Shown: one piece after another, positions 52,896-61,651 of the stretch
Numbering within the stretch: position 1 is the stretch's first letter
Layout: each line of letters starts with the position of its first letter
Assembly (NCBI GenBank): GCA_000509225.1
Contig: BAOK01000001.1
Coordinates: forward strand, 992,001 to 1,056,000
DNA length: 64,000 nt
Source of the DNA: Parvibaculaceae bacterium Mf 1.05b.01
GTDB lineage: Bacteria; Pseudomonadota; Alphaproteobacteria; Parvibaculales; Parvibaculaceae
Reading direction: 5' to 3'
Made by a program: the position numbers and the translations under genes
The notes under the pieces: generated by a model
The model's input: only the letters and a program-made list of their open reading frames with translations
Databases searched by the model: none
Told to the model about the DNA's origin: nothing

Positions 52896-53120
52896 CTATG
52901 CTGCTGTGGGCAGGGCGAAATCGATGGGGATTTCGTTCAGCCAGAAAGCCCGCTTCACAAACCGTTGGAGTTCTGTGGTGGGGTAATGCATATGTCCGCC
53001 CTCCAGATGGTGGGGGGCGAATTCCAGGATGAATTCAACATCCAGCCAATTGAAACCCAGTCTATTGAGCTTCCGGGCGGCTTCTGCGGCGGTGATCGTC
53101 TTTTTGGGGGTGTTTGTCAT
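52896..53120 (-). CDS. Small protein of unknown function
   Basis: 74 aa from ATG 53120, preceded by GGAGAGG. TITAAEAARKLNRLGFNWLDVEFILEFAPHH looks like a helix-turn-helix-like start, similar in style to small DNA-binding or excisionase proteins, followed by MHYPTTELQRFVKRAFW. No mobile element is nearby. The homology is too weak to name it. Confidence 0.6.
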   Translation of the reverse strand: MTNTPKKTITAAEAARKLNRLGFNWLDVEFILEFAPHHLEGGHMHYPTTELQRFVKRAFWLNEIPIDFALPTAA

Positions 53121-53343
53121 GATTGGCCTCTCCATAACGCACGGGGTGGACGACGAGTGAAGGCGGCTGTTGTGTCCGCTTTACGAGGCTTTAGCTATCG
53201 CGACCCAATGACCGAAATTTGTCTCGTCTGCGATAGTTTGGTGACGGAAATGGGCCAAATGCCAGGCGCCAAGCTCTTGTTTTCGGACGCAAATCAGGCG
53301 ATACAGGGGCAAGAAACAGATTTCAAGTCTTGAGGAAAGCTCC

Positions 53344-53649
53344 ATGCTTGCACGCATCTATAAGCCTGCGAAAACTGCCATGCAGTCTGGCACCGCCAGA
53401 ACACGCAAGTGGATCTTGGAATTTGAGGCTGAGCAGGCACGATCTATTGATCCGTTGATGGGCTACACGAGCTCTTCGGATATGAACTCTCAAGTGAAGA
53501 TGAGCTTTGAGACCAAAGAGCAGGCCATCGTCCATGCGGAGAAGCATGGAATTGCCTATCAGGTGGTGGAGCCGAAAAAAGGCAAACGGTCGATCAAGGC
53601 TTATTCAGACAATTTCAAGTTTGGCCGCATCGGCCAATGGACTCACTGA
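53344..53649 (+). CDS. NADH dehydrogenase subunit, NDUFS4-like (ETC complex I)
   Basis: 101 aa matching the ETC complex I/NDUFS4 family: ARIYKPAKTAMQSGTARTRKWILEFE, then KEQAIVHAEKHGIAYQVVEP and SDNFKFGRIGQWTH. NDUFS4 stabilises the N-module in mitochondria; the bacterial version is restricted to alphaproteobacteria. AGGAAAGC precedes the ATG. Monocistronic and separate from any nuo operon. Confidence 0.93.
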   Translation: MLARIYKPAKTAMQSGTARTRKWILEFEAEQARSIDPLMGYTSSSDMNSQVKMSFETKEQAIVHAEKHGIAYQVVEPKKGKRSIKAYSDNFKFGRIGQWTH

Positions 53650-53680
53650 GCATATTGCCGTTCATGCGTTCGCCAGATTA

Positions 53681-53757
53681 GGTCCCGTAGCTCAACTGGA
53701 TAGAGCACCTGCCTTCTAAGCAGGATGTTGCAGGTTCGAGTCCTGCCGGGATCGCCA
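53681..53757 (+). tRNA. tRNA-Arg (anticodon TCT)
   Basis: 77-base cloverleaf. GGTCCCG pairs with CGGGATC; the anticodon stem CCTGC/GCAGG holds loop CTTCTAA with anticodon TCT. T arm GCAGG/CCTGC, and CCA is encoded. Confidence 0.95.
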
Positions 53758-53831
53758 TATCGGTTCTTTCAATAAAATATTCGGTTCACTAAGCTTGTCT
53801 CATTGAAAAGATTCTTTTCAGGGGAGACGGG

Positions 53832-55475
53832 ATGTTTGCTGAATTGAAAGGCATGATGCCACTTTTAGCTCTTGTGGGTTGCAGTCTTTTGTTTTCAGCC
53901 TGCAGCCCTACGGCGACTTTGCTTGATGCCCATGAGGGGAAACTCGGTATCAGAGACAATGAATTGGGTAGTGATCATCGGGCATTTCACAGCATTTTGC
54001 ATTTCCCACACGGGATAGGCCTTAATTTTCCTGGATATATCGTGGGCATCGAAAAGGCCGGTCAGAACCTAATAGGAGGTCCGAGGGTTCGCGAAGAACT
54101 GTATCCGGTGAGAGGTGATGCAGAACCTGCAACGCATAGAAGAATTCGGTCGAACAGCAAAGCTCATTTCATTTCCCATGTTATGAAATATTCGACGGGA
54201 ATTGGCGATCATCGAGTTTTCGGTGGACGAATTCAGCCATGTGCGATTTATTCTGTGCTCGGATCTTCATTCGCAGAACCTAATTTGACTGAAGGCCGCG
54301 TGCCTGATGGAGAGCGAACTTTAGTAGGCTCCAATCAGTTTGAGTTCTGTGAAGGCTTTCCCAGAAATGAAAGCGGTGCACATGATTCCATCCTCATGCC
54401 GCGCGCTTACCACCAAAGCGGTGAAGCTATTATGGATTTGCGCAGTGATATAAATCGTCACGCAAATAGGAACAAATTCACCCACATTTTGGTGATGGTT
54501 ATGGGCTGGAACACCCCTCAAAGTAATGCTGTTCAGAATTTCAACAGTATTATGGGGCACCTGTTGGATGAATACGAAGATACATACCAAGAGCGATGCA
54601 CAAAAACAGACTTGGAAGAGATATGCTCCTTCCATCCTTTGGTTGTCGGTGTCACCTGGTCGTCCGATTGGCAACTAAGTTCAATGTCGCCCATCCCACC
54701 TACTGTGGTTCGTACTGCGAGCTTTTTAAATAAGGCAAATGATGCCGAAGAAGTTGGCGTCACATGGCTAGCCGATTTGTTGAGAAATGGAATTTTACCT
54801 GCGAGAAGCGAGCTGGCGGATGATGCTAGTGGTCCCAAGGTCGTCCTTATCGGTCACAGTTTTGGAGCACGTGCGACCTTGGCAGCTCTTGTGCAAGAGA
54901 CCTTCCACGAACCGGCTATAAAAAGCAGTTTCAACGAGCAGTTTCAACCGGGAGACACCTTTCTAGCGTTGCAGGGCGCGTTTGAGGTTAAAGAGTTGTT
55001 CAAGGAGCGCGATTTGAACAAAGGCTTATCCGCTGCATTCGACCGTGATGGACTGCGCGCCGTGCTAACAGCAACACAGTTCGACAAAGCCGTGAAATTT
55101 GCATTCTGGGCGGATTTTGCGGGAAGTCTGGATGGCTTTGACGCTGTCTGTGGGGATCTGCCCGGCGATGAAGTTGACTGCTTTGAGGTCGGAGAAAACA
55201 CCCAAAGAAATGCCGAACTTGATAGATATGGACTTGCTGCGTGCGTTACCAATGAGGACCCGATACTCTTGGAAACTCGTGCTACCAAGCCGAACTTTTC
55301 GCATGCGAGTGTGTTAGAAAGTGATCATGGGCTTATCTATGTGAACACTTCGCGTTTGATGAACTGTAATGCCGCATTCACCGGCGGCGGCGCCCATAGC
55401 GATATTTATCGCCGTGAAACGGCCCGGTTTGTAATGGATGTGCTTTTACCCAGGCCTTTTGTAGAGACCCAATGA
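53832..55475 (+). CDS. Putative lipoprotein with alpha/beta-hydrolase nucleophile motif, unknown function
   Basis: 547 aa. A lipoprotein signal peptide ends in FSAC with lipidated Cys24; GGGGAG precedes ATG 53832. A hydrolase-like core begins near residue 215: THILVMVMGWNTPQ (strand and oxyanion region), VVGVTWSSDW, then the nucleophile elbow GHSFG at 341-345 with Ser343. A closing His could be in SDHGLIY or GGAHSDIY. The first 200 residues are not recognised. Composition is more AT-rich than its surroundings, and it follows tRNA-Arg, but no integrase or duplicate tRNA end is visible. Probably a membrane-anchored esterase/lipase-like protein. Confidence 0.7.
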   Translation: MFAELKGMMPLLALVGCSLLFSACSPTATLLDAHEGKLGIRDNELGSDHRAFHSILHFPHGIGLNFPGYIVGIEKAGQNLIGGPRVREELYPVRGDAEPATHRRIRSNSKAHFISHVMKYSTGIGDHRVFGGRIQPCAIYSVLGSSFAEPNLTEGRVPDGERTLVGSNQFEFCEGFPRNESGAHDSILMPRAYHQSGEAIMDLRSDINRHANRNKFTHILVMVMGWNTPQSNAVQNFNSIMGHLLDEYEDTYQERCTKTDLEEICSFHPLVVGVTWSSDWQLSSMSPIPPTVVRTASFLNKANDAEEVGVTWLADLLRNGILPARSELADDASGPKVVLIGHSFGARATLAALVQETFHEPAIKSSFNEQFQPGDTFLALQGAFEVKELFKERDLNKGLSAAFDRDGLRAVLTATQFDKAVKFAFWADFAGSLDGFDAVCGDLPGDEVDCFEVGENTQRNAELDRYGLAACVTNEDPILLETRATKPNFSHASVLESDHGLIYVNTSRLMNCNAAFTGGGAHSDIYRRETARFVMDVLLPRPFVETQ

Positions 55476-55500
55476 GCGGTAGCGATGAAGGCATGAAAAT

Positions 55501-56181
55501 ATGAAGCTTGCGAAGCCGCGGTTTGACATTGGTCTGGCGACCAACAATCTCGAAAGCATGCTCGACTTCTGGCAGAAGGATGTGGGTGTGCCTCTTGATC
55601 ATGTGTTGAAGGTTCGGCGGGGGCAGAACCAGCACCGTCATGACCTGATGGGGTCAGTGCTCAAGATCAACCATTTCGAAGAGGTGGTTCCTGATACCCC
55701 GCCAGCTGGCTACCAAGAGCTCCTTATTGCGAGTGACAAAACTTCGCAGCATCTATCTGATCCTGATGGCAACGCCGTGAGGCTTGTCGCTGCAGGGTCT
55801 GATGGTGTTACGCAGATTGCCGTTCGGATGGGCGTGCGCGATCTAGAGGCTCACAAGCGCTTCTATTCAGAAGCCTTTGGGTTCCCCGAACGGCCCTACG
55901 ACAAAGGGCTCGCCTTTCAGGCAGGCGAGGGATTGATCCTTCTTGAACAGGATAGCCAGGCGCCCAGTGACGCAGAGTTTCGTGGCAAAGGGTGGCGCTA
56001 TATCACTTTCCAGGTCTTCAAGGTGGATGATGAACATAAGCGTGTTCTTGATGCTGGCGGTGGAGAGGCTTTAGCCCCTGTGACGCTTGGCACGACTGCG
56101 CGCATATCTATGGTTCGCGATCCAGACGGGAACTGGATCGAGCTCTCGCAGCGGGCATCGATCGTTGGAAGCCTTAACTAG
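55501..56181 (+). CDS. VOC family protein with two modules
   Basis: 226 aa of two glyoxalase/dioxygenase-fold modules: FDIGLATNNLESMLDFWQKDVGVP and, from about residue 100, TQIAVRMGVRDLEAHKRFYSEAFGFPERP. DPDGNAVRL and DPDGNWIELSQ close each half. Metal-binding residues cannot be placed with certainty. Substrate unknown; it could be a dioxygenase or glyoxalase-type isomerase. Next to a GST gene on the other strand. Confidence 0.85.
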   Translation: MKLAKPRFDIGLATNNLESMLDFWQKDVGVPLDHVLKVRRGQNQHRHDLMGSVLKINHFEEVVPDTPPAGYQELLIASDKTSQHLSDPDGNAVRLVAAGSDGVTQIAVRMGVRDLEAHKRFYSEAFGFPERPYDKGLAFQAGEGLILLEQDSQAPSDAEFRGKGWRYITFQVFKVDDEHKRVLDAGGGEALAPVTLGTTARISMVRDPDGNWIELSQRASIVGSLN

Positions 56182-56209
56182 GACGGTCCCTCCGACCTGG
56201 TGGGAATAT

Positions 56210-56806
56210 TCAGCACCAGCTGGGGTCGTGCGTTTTTTGGTATGCAGGCCTGTCTTTTAGACGTCTGACATAGGCTCTTTGCTTTTCACTTGGCTCCTCC
56301 ATGGCGCCGGTCTGAATGAAAAAATCCAAACTGCCTCCAAAGACGATGTCAGCTGCGGTGAACTCTTTGCCAAGGGCCCAATCTGTATCAGGAGTCATCT
56401 CTTCAATCGTCGTAAGGCACCTCTCCAGATCCCCGAAACCCGCCGACATTGCCGGGTACTCACCGACATTCATTGATTTGACCGTGAACATCGGTTCTAT
56501 CGTGGTTCCTGGCACAAACATGTAGCGGTAATATCTACCTCGGGCGGGTGTACCCACTGCAGGCGCAAAACCTTTCTCCGGAAACTTGTCGGCAAGGTAA
56601 GCACAAATGGCTGCAACTTCTGTGACGACAACGCCATCATCGACCAGCACAGGAATTTTACCCATTGGGTTGATTTGGCGGAACTCGGGGGTTGCTGTAT
56701 CGCCAGCTTGAAGGTCGACAAAAACCTGTTCTGGTTCAATATCCAGTTCGGCGAACATCCACAATGTGGTCATCGCGCGGCTCATTGGATTGTAATAGTG
56801 TTTCAT
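56210..56806 (-). CDS. Glutathione S-transferase family protein
   Basis: 198 aa. Thioredoxin-like N-domain: MKHYYNPMSRAMTTLWMFAELDIE, with the glutathione-binding NPMGKIPVLVDDG and TEVAAICAYLADKFP; helical C-domain with the N-capping DWALGKEFTAADIVFGGSLDF. A conserved Ser in the N-terminal loop (MSRAM) could be catalytic. ATG 56806 follows GGAGG. Glutathione use would fit the VOC/GFA/dehalogenase detoxification genes in the region. Confidence 0.88.
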   Translation of the reverse strand: MKHYYNPMSRAMTTLWMFAELDIEPEQVFVDLQAGDTATPEFRQINPMGKIPVLVDDGVVVTEVAAICAYLADKFPEKGFAPAVGTPARGRYYRYMFVPGTTIEPMFTVKSMNVGEYPAMSAGFGDLERCLTTIEEMTPDTDWALGKEFTAADIVFGGSLDFFIQTGAMEEPSEKQRAYVRRLKDRPAYQKTHDPSWC

Positions 56807-56921
56807 TTGGGAGGCCTCCGTTGTCTGAGCTTGTCTCCTAGCAGCCGCTTCCTGACAGCTTATTGGCAGTTGGCCTCCTGACACCACGCTGTCAGCAGAT
56901 GGCGGGGGTCAGCTGTTGCAT

Positions 56922-57626
56922 TTACTGGTTCTCGGTGCGCTTGGCTTCCGCGTCAAACTGCTCCAGCAGCTGGCGGATGTATTTTGAGATAGCGGCGTCC
57001 TCAGTATCTCTGCTCCGCGCGCCTTTCGGTGAGGCGAGGCGGGAAAGCTTCGCATCCAGCTCTGGAGGAAGATGGATTGTTCTAGCTCGCAAGCGGGGTT
57101 TTGCGCCGGGGTCGTGACGCCTCGTGGTTTGGATCCCCACAGGCAGGGGGCTGGCGCAAGCGGGACAGGTTTTGGCGCGCCAGGGGGCTCGCGCCGTGCA
57201 GGCAGGGCAGGTTTTCCATTTTGTCTGGGTCAGGAAACTCAATACGACAAGTGTGGTTATCCCTACAACGACCGACATTTCTGCAAAAAGCCGGAAGGTT
57301 GTGAAATCAATTGCCGCGCCGGTTGATCGGAGATCCGCCGGGTCCAGAATTCCGGTAAGTGCAGCTATGGCCAGCGGCACGGCTATCGCCAGGGTTTGCG
57401 CCGCTGTCGAGATGCCGAGCCAGAGAAACAGGCTGCGGCCTTTGAAATGGCTGGCGACAAAGGCGGCGAGGACGATAAAAACCAGCATGACGCTGGCCAG
57501 CAGCAGCAGCCCGTCCCAATCGGGACGAAGCACGCCAAATTCTGCCAGTTTTTCTGCTATCAACGACACAGATATGTGACCAATCGTTAACTTGGAAAAG
57601 AGCGATTCCTCGCCAATGCTCTTCAA
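56922..57626 (-). CDS. Membrane protein with zinc ribbon and ribbon-helix-helix-like tail
   Basis: 234 aa if started at TTG 57626; a GTG at residue 20 is another option. Three hydrophobic segments in residues 40-140 are followed by a double-CxxC zinc ribbon (CPACTARAPWRAKTCPACASP), a proline-rich linker, and a basic RARTIHLPPELDAKLSRLA segment like a ribbon-helix-helix DNA-binding module. A membrane protein with a cytosolic zinc ribbon and possible DNA-binding tail is unusual. Not recognised as a named family. Divergent from the Sel1 gene. Confidence 0.65.
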   Translation of the reverse strand: MKSIGEESLFSKLTIGHISVSLIAEKLAEFGVLRPDWDGLLLLASVMLVFIVLAAFVASHFKGRSLFLWLGISTAAQTLAIAVPLAIAALTGILDPADLRSTGAAIDFTTFRLFAEMSVVVGITTLVVLSFLTQTKWKTCPACTARAPWRAKTCPACASPLPVGIQTTRRHDPGAKPRLRARTIHLPPELDAKLSRLASPKGARSRDTEDAAISKYIRQLLEQFDAEAKRTENQ

Positions 57627-57684
57627 GTGACACTATACTTGGCGGTAAGCTTACCGTTGAATTCAGAGAATTGGGTAAACGACC

Positions 57685-58410
57685 ATGACGAACCACCGCA
57701 CGCCTCGTAATAGAGCCAAAACTGCTATTCTTGCTGATGACAAAGGGCACAGGCAGCGTCTTGTGGTTGGCACGTTTGCGGCCCTTCTGCTGGCTTTGGC
57801 GGCGGTTGGTGCCATGGTGTCTCAAAGTGGTGCCGCAGAACCAGCTGCAGAAGCGCCGGCGGCCGCCAGCGAAGCAACAGGGCATGACCTCTACCGGCGC
57901 GGGTATTACCCAGAAGCGATCGAAGAGTGGACCAAAGCTGCCGATGAGAATGGCGACGCGGGGGCTGCATTTCGCCTTGGCGAAGAATATTTCGATGCCA
58001 AGGTTGTGAAGCGTGATGTGCCGACAGCCGTGAAATACCTGACCCTGGGTGCTGAGGGCGGGGACGACAGGGCGCAGCAGGACCTTGCCACGATGTATGA
58101 CAATGGGTGGGGCGTGACCGCTGATGTGGACAAGGCTGCTTATTGGTATCTGGAAGCCGCCAAACGGGGCAGTGCTGTTGCCCAGTACAACATTGCGACA
58201 ATGTATGAAACCGGAACGGGCGTAGAGCAAGATATCGAAAAAGCCTACATGTATTACCTGCTCGCGGTGCAGGGCGGTTTCCCTCACTTTGCGACCACGG
58301 AACTTGAAAATGTGTCCCGCACAATGACGGCAGAGCAAATCAAAGAAGCGACGCTAATGGCGCGGGAATTCAAACCACTGGATGAAGAAACCGAAGAACG
58401 CGATAGCTGA
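57685..58410 (+). CDS. Sel1-repeat exported or membrane-anchored protein
   Basis: 241 aa. A membrane segment at residues 27-46 (VVGTFAALLLALAAVGAMV) follows a polar N-terminus, so it is either anchored or secreted. From about residue 66 there are Sel1/TPR-like units: GHDLYRRGYYPEAIEEWTKAAD, then AAFRLGEEYF, AQQDLATMYDNGWGV and AQYNIATMYETGTGVEQDIEKAYMYYLLA, the last two being canonical Sel1. They serve protein interactions, often with envelope partners. A TATACT at 57634-57639 may be its -10. Confidence 0.85.
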   Translation: MTNHRTPRNRAKTAILADDKGHRQRLVVGTFAALLLALAAVGAMVSQSGAAEPAAEAPAAASEATGHDLYRRGYYPEAIEEWTKAADENGDAGAAFRLGEEYFDAKVVKRDVPTAVKYLTLGAEGGDDRAQQDLATMYDNGWGVTADVDKAAYWYLEAAKRGSAVAQYNIATMYETGTGVEQDIEKAYMYYLLAVQGGFPHFATTELENVSRTMTAEQIKEATLMAREFKPLDEETEERDS

Positions 58411-58578
58411 GCAGGGGCTTCTGGTTGATTATGACGCACTGGTAAAGCCTTGGTTTTCTGCTATTCTTTGGGTGTATTGCGCGCGATCTAACGCAGCGAC
58501 AACAAATAAAAACAATATTCGCTGGCTGATGTCTGGGCGTCGTTTAGAAACGTTTGACTCTCAGGAGAGGGATGTCTC

Positions 58579-59973
58579 ATGAAATTTGTAACTATGAAGG
58601 GCTCTAACAAGCTGTTGGTGGCCTCGCTCGCCGCTGGCATGAGCCTTGGGATGGCTTTCCCGGCAATGGCTGGCGTAAGCGAAAGCGAAGCTGCCCGTCT
58701 TGACGGCGACCTCACTCCAATGGGCGCGGAACGCGCGGGCAATGCCGACGGCACCATCCCCGCGTGGACTGGGGGCATTTCCAGCCCTCCTGCTGGCATC
58801 GGCTACACGATTGGCGACCATCACCCGGATCCTTTCGCGGATGATGAGGTTCTCTTCACAATCACGCCGGAGAATGCTGGGGAACATGCAGACAAGCTTA
58901 CGCCGGGGCATCTGGCCATTCTGAATGCCTACGATACTTACAAAATGAACGTGTATCCGACACGGCGTTCTTGTGCGTTCCCGGAAGCCGTTTACGCAGC
59001 CAACCGCGCCAACGCGGTGAATGCATCGCTTGTTGCTGATGGCAATGGGGTTGCTGGTGCGTTGTTAGGCACGCCATTCCCGATCCCGCAAGAAGGTGTT
59101 GAGGTGGTCTGGAACCATAATCTGCGCTACCGCGGTCACAAGCTCACCCGGCAGTTCTCTGCCTTTTCTCCGTCATTTGGTGGTGGCTTCACGCCGATCG
59201 TTGTTCGTGACCAGGTTATCTTTACCTACGCGGATCCAACGACCGAGAACTTTGATGACCTCGATAATATTTCTCTGAAATATATGCAGACGGTCGTTTC
59301 GCCTGCCCGTCGTGCCGGCGAAATCATCTTGGTGCATGACACGATCAATCAGATCGCAGGTCCGCGTAATGCTTGGTCTTACAGCCCAGGCACCCGCCGT
59401 GTCCGTCGGGCACCAACAATTGCTTATGATAATCCTCAATCCTATTCAGATGGTCTGCAAACTGCAGACAATTTCGACCTCTTTAACGGGTCTCCGGATC
59501 GGTACCAGTGGGAGATGCTCGGCAAGCAGGAACGCTACATAGCGTATAACAGTTACAAGATCGGATCTGACGCCCTGACCTATGAGCAGATTGCGCAGGA
59601 ACGTCATGTGGACCAGGACCTGCTGCGCTATGAGTTGCACCGTGTCTGGGCTGTTGAAGGCAAGCTGAATGAAGGCCAGCGCCACATCTACACGCGTCGC
59701 GTGAAGTATATGGACGAGGATAGCTGGACCATGGCGGCTGCAGAACTTTATGACGGTCGCGGTGAATTGTGGCGGACACAGGAAGCTCACATCGTTCAAT
59801 ATTATGATGTGCCTACCTGCTTCAATGGATCAGAGATTGTCTATGACCTGATCGTTGGCCGCTATGTGGTTCAGGGATTGAAAAATCAGGAGCCCATGAT
59901 CAATTTCTTCGCCGACGAGTTGAGCGAAGATCAGTTCACCCCATCGGGGGTGCGGGCTTCGGCCAGCCGTTGA
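58579..59973 (+). CDS. DUF1329 family exported protein
   Basis: 464 aa. Sec signal peptide ending AMA-G (about residue 31), then the DUF1329 domain from ESEAARLDGDLTPMGAERAG. Repeated YS-like motifs such as YAANRANAVNASL and SPGTRRVRRAPT match the family, related in fold to LolB-like outer-membrane sorting proteins. DUF1329 genes often accompany outer-membrane lipid or hydrocarbon-handling systems; the role is unknown. AGGAGAGGG precedes the ATG, and a strong terminator follows. Confidence 0.9.
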   Translation: MKFVTMKGSNKLLVASLAAGMSLGMAFPAMAGVSESEAARLDGDLTPMGAERAGNADGTIPAWTGGISSPPAGIGYTIGDHHPDPFADDEVLFTITPENAGEHADKLTPGHLAILNAYDTYKMNVYPTRRSCAFPEAVYAANRANAVNASLVADGNGVAGALLGTPFPIPQEGVEVVWNHNLRYRGHKLTRQFSAFSPSFGGGFTPIVVRDQVIFTYADPTTENFDDLDNISLKYMQTVVSPARRAGEIILVHDTINQIAGPRNAWSYSPGTRRVRRAPTIAYDNPQSYSDGLQTADNFDLFNGSPDRYQWEMLGKQERYIAYNSYKIGSDALTYEQIAQERHVDQDLLRYELHRVWAVEGKLNEGQRHIYTRRVKYMDEDSWTMAAAELYDGRGELWRTQEAHIVQYYDVPTCFNGSEIVYDLIVGRYVVQGLKNQEPMINFFADELSEDQFTPSGVRASASR

Positions 59974-59997
59974 TTTAAAATTTTGTCTAAAATGAGA

Positions 59998-60028
59998 GGC
60001 GGGCGCATTGTGAATGTGCCCGCCTTTT
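59998..60028 (+). terminator. Rho-independent terminator of the DUF1329 gene
   Basis: Arms GGCGGGCGCATT (59998-60009) and AATGTGCCCGCC (60013-60024) form a 12-pair stem with one G-T pair and a 3-base loop, followed by TTTT. Confidence 0.85.
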
Positions 60029-60062
60029 GTATGCTCAACCCTTAGCTTTTGAGGGGAAGAGC

Positions 60063-61370
60063 ATGTCGCAAGCTGAGTGGCGAAATTGGTCTGGATGGGT
60101 GACGGCGCGCCCTGAGGTTTTTCACAGACCGAAAACTGAAGAAGAGCTTGCAGGACTCATCGTCAAATCAGACGGACCCGTCCGGGTGGCCGGGTCGGGG
60201 CATTCTTTCACGCCGATCTGCGAGAGTGATGGAGCTCTCTTCTCTCTTGAGAATATGAGCGGGCTAATTTCCACTGACCGTGAGGCCAATACGGCCAGAG
60301 TGTTCGCCGGGTCGACGATCAGAGACCTTGGACCTCTATTACATGAACAGGGTTTGGGGCTGATCAATCAGGGGGACATAGACCGGCAAGCGATTGCTGG
60401 CGCCGTAGGCACAGGCACACATGGAACCGGGAAAGCACTAAAAAGCATTTCCGCAGCGGTTGTCGGATTTCGCCTCGTGACGCCTAGCGGCGACATCATC
60501 AATTGTTCTGCAGATGAGAACGCTGATGTGTTTCATGCCGGGCGGGTATCCATGGGCAGTCTTGGAATCATGACGGAGATTGAGCTGCACTGCGCGCCTG
60601 CTTATGCGCTTGAGGAACGCGGAGGGCGATTGCCTGTCGCAGATCTCTTTGACACTCTCGATAGCCTTCGAGATGACAATCGGCATTTCGAGTTTTTCTG
60701 GTTTCCCTTTGCTGATGATGTGCTGGTGAAGACGCTCAATATTTCAGATGTGCAGCCTAAACCGCGGAAGAGGGCGCCTGATGGGCACGATGGCCCGGCT
60801 GATATTGCTTTCAGAAAACTCTGTGAGATAAGCCGGTTTGCCCCGTTCCTGCGTGGTCGCTTTCAGAGGCAGATGACAGAACAAGGCGGGTCCCGCTATG
60901 CGGGCGACGCGCCCGGACGCTCTCGGTGGTCGCATGATGCATTTCCCAGTGATAGAAATGTCCGCTTCAATGAGATGGAATATGCGGTCCCTGCGGAGCA
61001 TGGACCTGACTGTGTGCGGGAAGTCGCTGAGCATATGCGCTCTTGCGGTGTGAATTTTCTGTTTCCGATTGAATATCGGTATGTGGCCGCAGATGATGCC
61101 TGGCTCAGTCCCTTTTTTGAGCGGGACTCTGTCACGATCTCAATTCATCAATATCACAAACAGGCTTATGCGGCGCTGTTCCGGGGTGTGGAGCAGATAT
61201 TCCAGAAATATGGCGGGCGGCCGCACTGGGGAAAACTTCACACATTGGTCGCTGATGACCTGCAAGCGCTCTATCCGCGATGGGATGATTTTTGCGCGGT
61301 GCGCCACCGCCTGGACCCCGACGCCAAAATGCTGAACCCGTTTCTACGGAAGGTATTCGGAGTGGCCTGA
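60063..61370 (+). CDS. FAD-linked D-arabinono-1,4-lactone oxidase family protein
   Basis: 435 aa from ATG 60063 (AGGGGAAG site). VAO-type FAD domain with RVAGSGHSFTPICESDG, His47 being a likely covalent flavin site, then GLINQGDIDRQAIAGAVGTGTHGTG. The C-terminal ALO domain ends RPHWGKLHTL, which is conserved. Acts on an aldonolactone such as gulonolactone or arabinonolactone; the true substrate is unknown. It is convergent with the biotin-carrier gene. Confidence 0.88.
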   Translation: MSQAEWRNWSGWVTARPEVFHRPKTEEELAGLIVKSDGPVRVAGSGHSFTPICESDGALFSLENMSGLISTDREANTARVFAGSTIRDLGPLLHEQGLGLINQGDIDRQAIAGAVGTGTHGTGKALKSISAAVVGFRLVTPSGDIINCSADENADVFHAGRVSMGSLGIMTEIELHCAPAYALEERGGRLPVADLFDTLDSLRDDNRHFEFFWFPFADDVLVKTLNISDVQPKPRKRAPDGHDGPADIAFRKLCEISRFAPFLRGRFQRQMTEQGGSRYAGDAPGRSRWSHDAFPSDRNVRFNEMEYAVPAEHGPDCVREVAEHMRSCGVNFLFPIEYRYVAADDAWLSPFFERDSVTISIHQYHKQAYAALFRGVEQIFQKYGGRPHWGKLHTLVADDLQALYPRWDDFCAVRHRLDPDAKMLNPFLRKVFGVA

Positions 61371-61595
61371 TTAATCTTCGTCGAAAAGCGCGACGGTTTG
61401 GCCTTCTTCGATTGCGTCTTCTTCAGCGACGAGTATTTCGACAAGTGTGCCATCGGCGGGAGCCATGATGGGGATTTCCATCTTCATGGATTCCAGGATG
61501 AGGATTGGATCATCTTCCTCAAGCTTGTCGCCGACCTTTGTTTCGATCTTCCAGACTTTGCCCGTGATCTCACTTTTTACTTCGACTTGTGCCAC
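61371..61595 (-). CDS. Biotin/lipoyl carrier domain protein (BCCP-like)
   Basis: 74 aa, only the swinging domain: ILILESMKMEIPIMAPADG with the biotinylated Lys38 in ESMKME. Stand-alone carrier domains of this size usually serve acyl-CoA or pyruvate-type carboxylases whose other subunits are separate. No carboxylase gene is adjacent here, so its partner is unknown. Its stop codon adjoins the lactone oxidase stop. Confidence 0.9.
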   Translation of the reverse strand: MAQVEVKSEITGKVWKIETKVGDKLEEDDPILILESMKMEIPIMAPADGTLVEILVAEEDAIEEGQTVALFDED

Positions 61596-61651
61596 GGAGG
61601 CCTCCCGCTTATTTCAGTTTGTTTTCTCTACTCTATCACGAGACCTATCTG

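Noticed and set aside
53681-55475. tRNA-Arg followed by an AT-rich gene as a genomic island
   Set aside because: No integrase, no duplicate of the tRNA 3' end and no flanking repeats were found, so an integrated element cannot be claimed.
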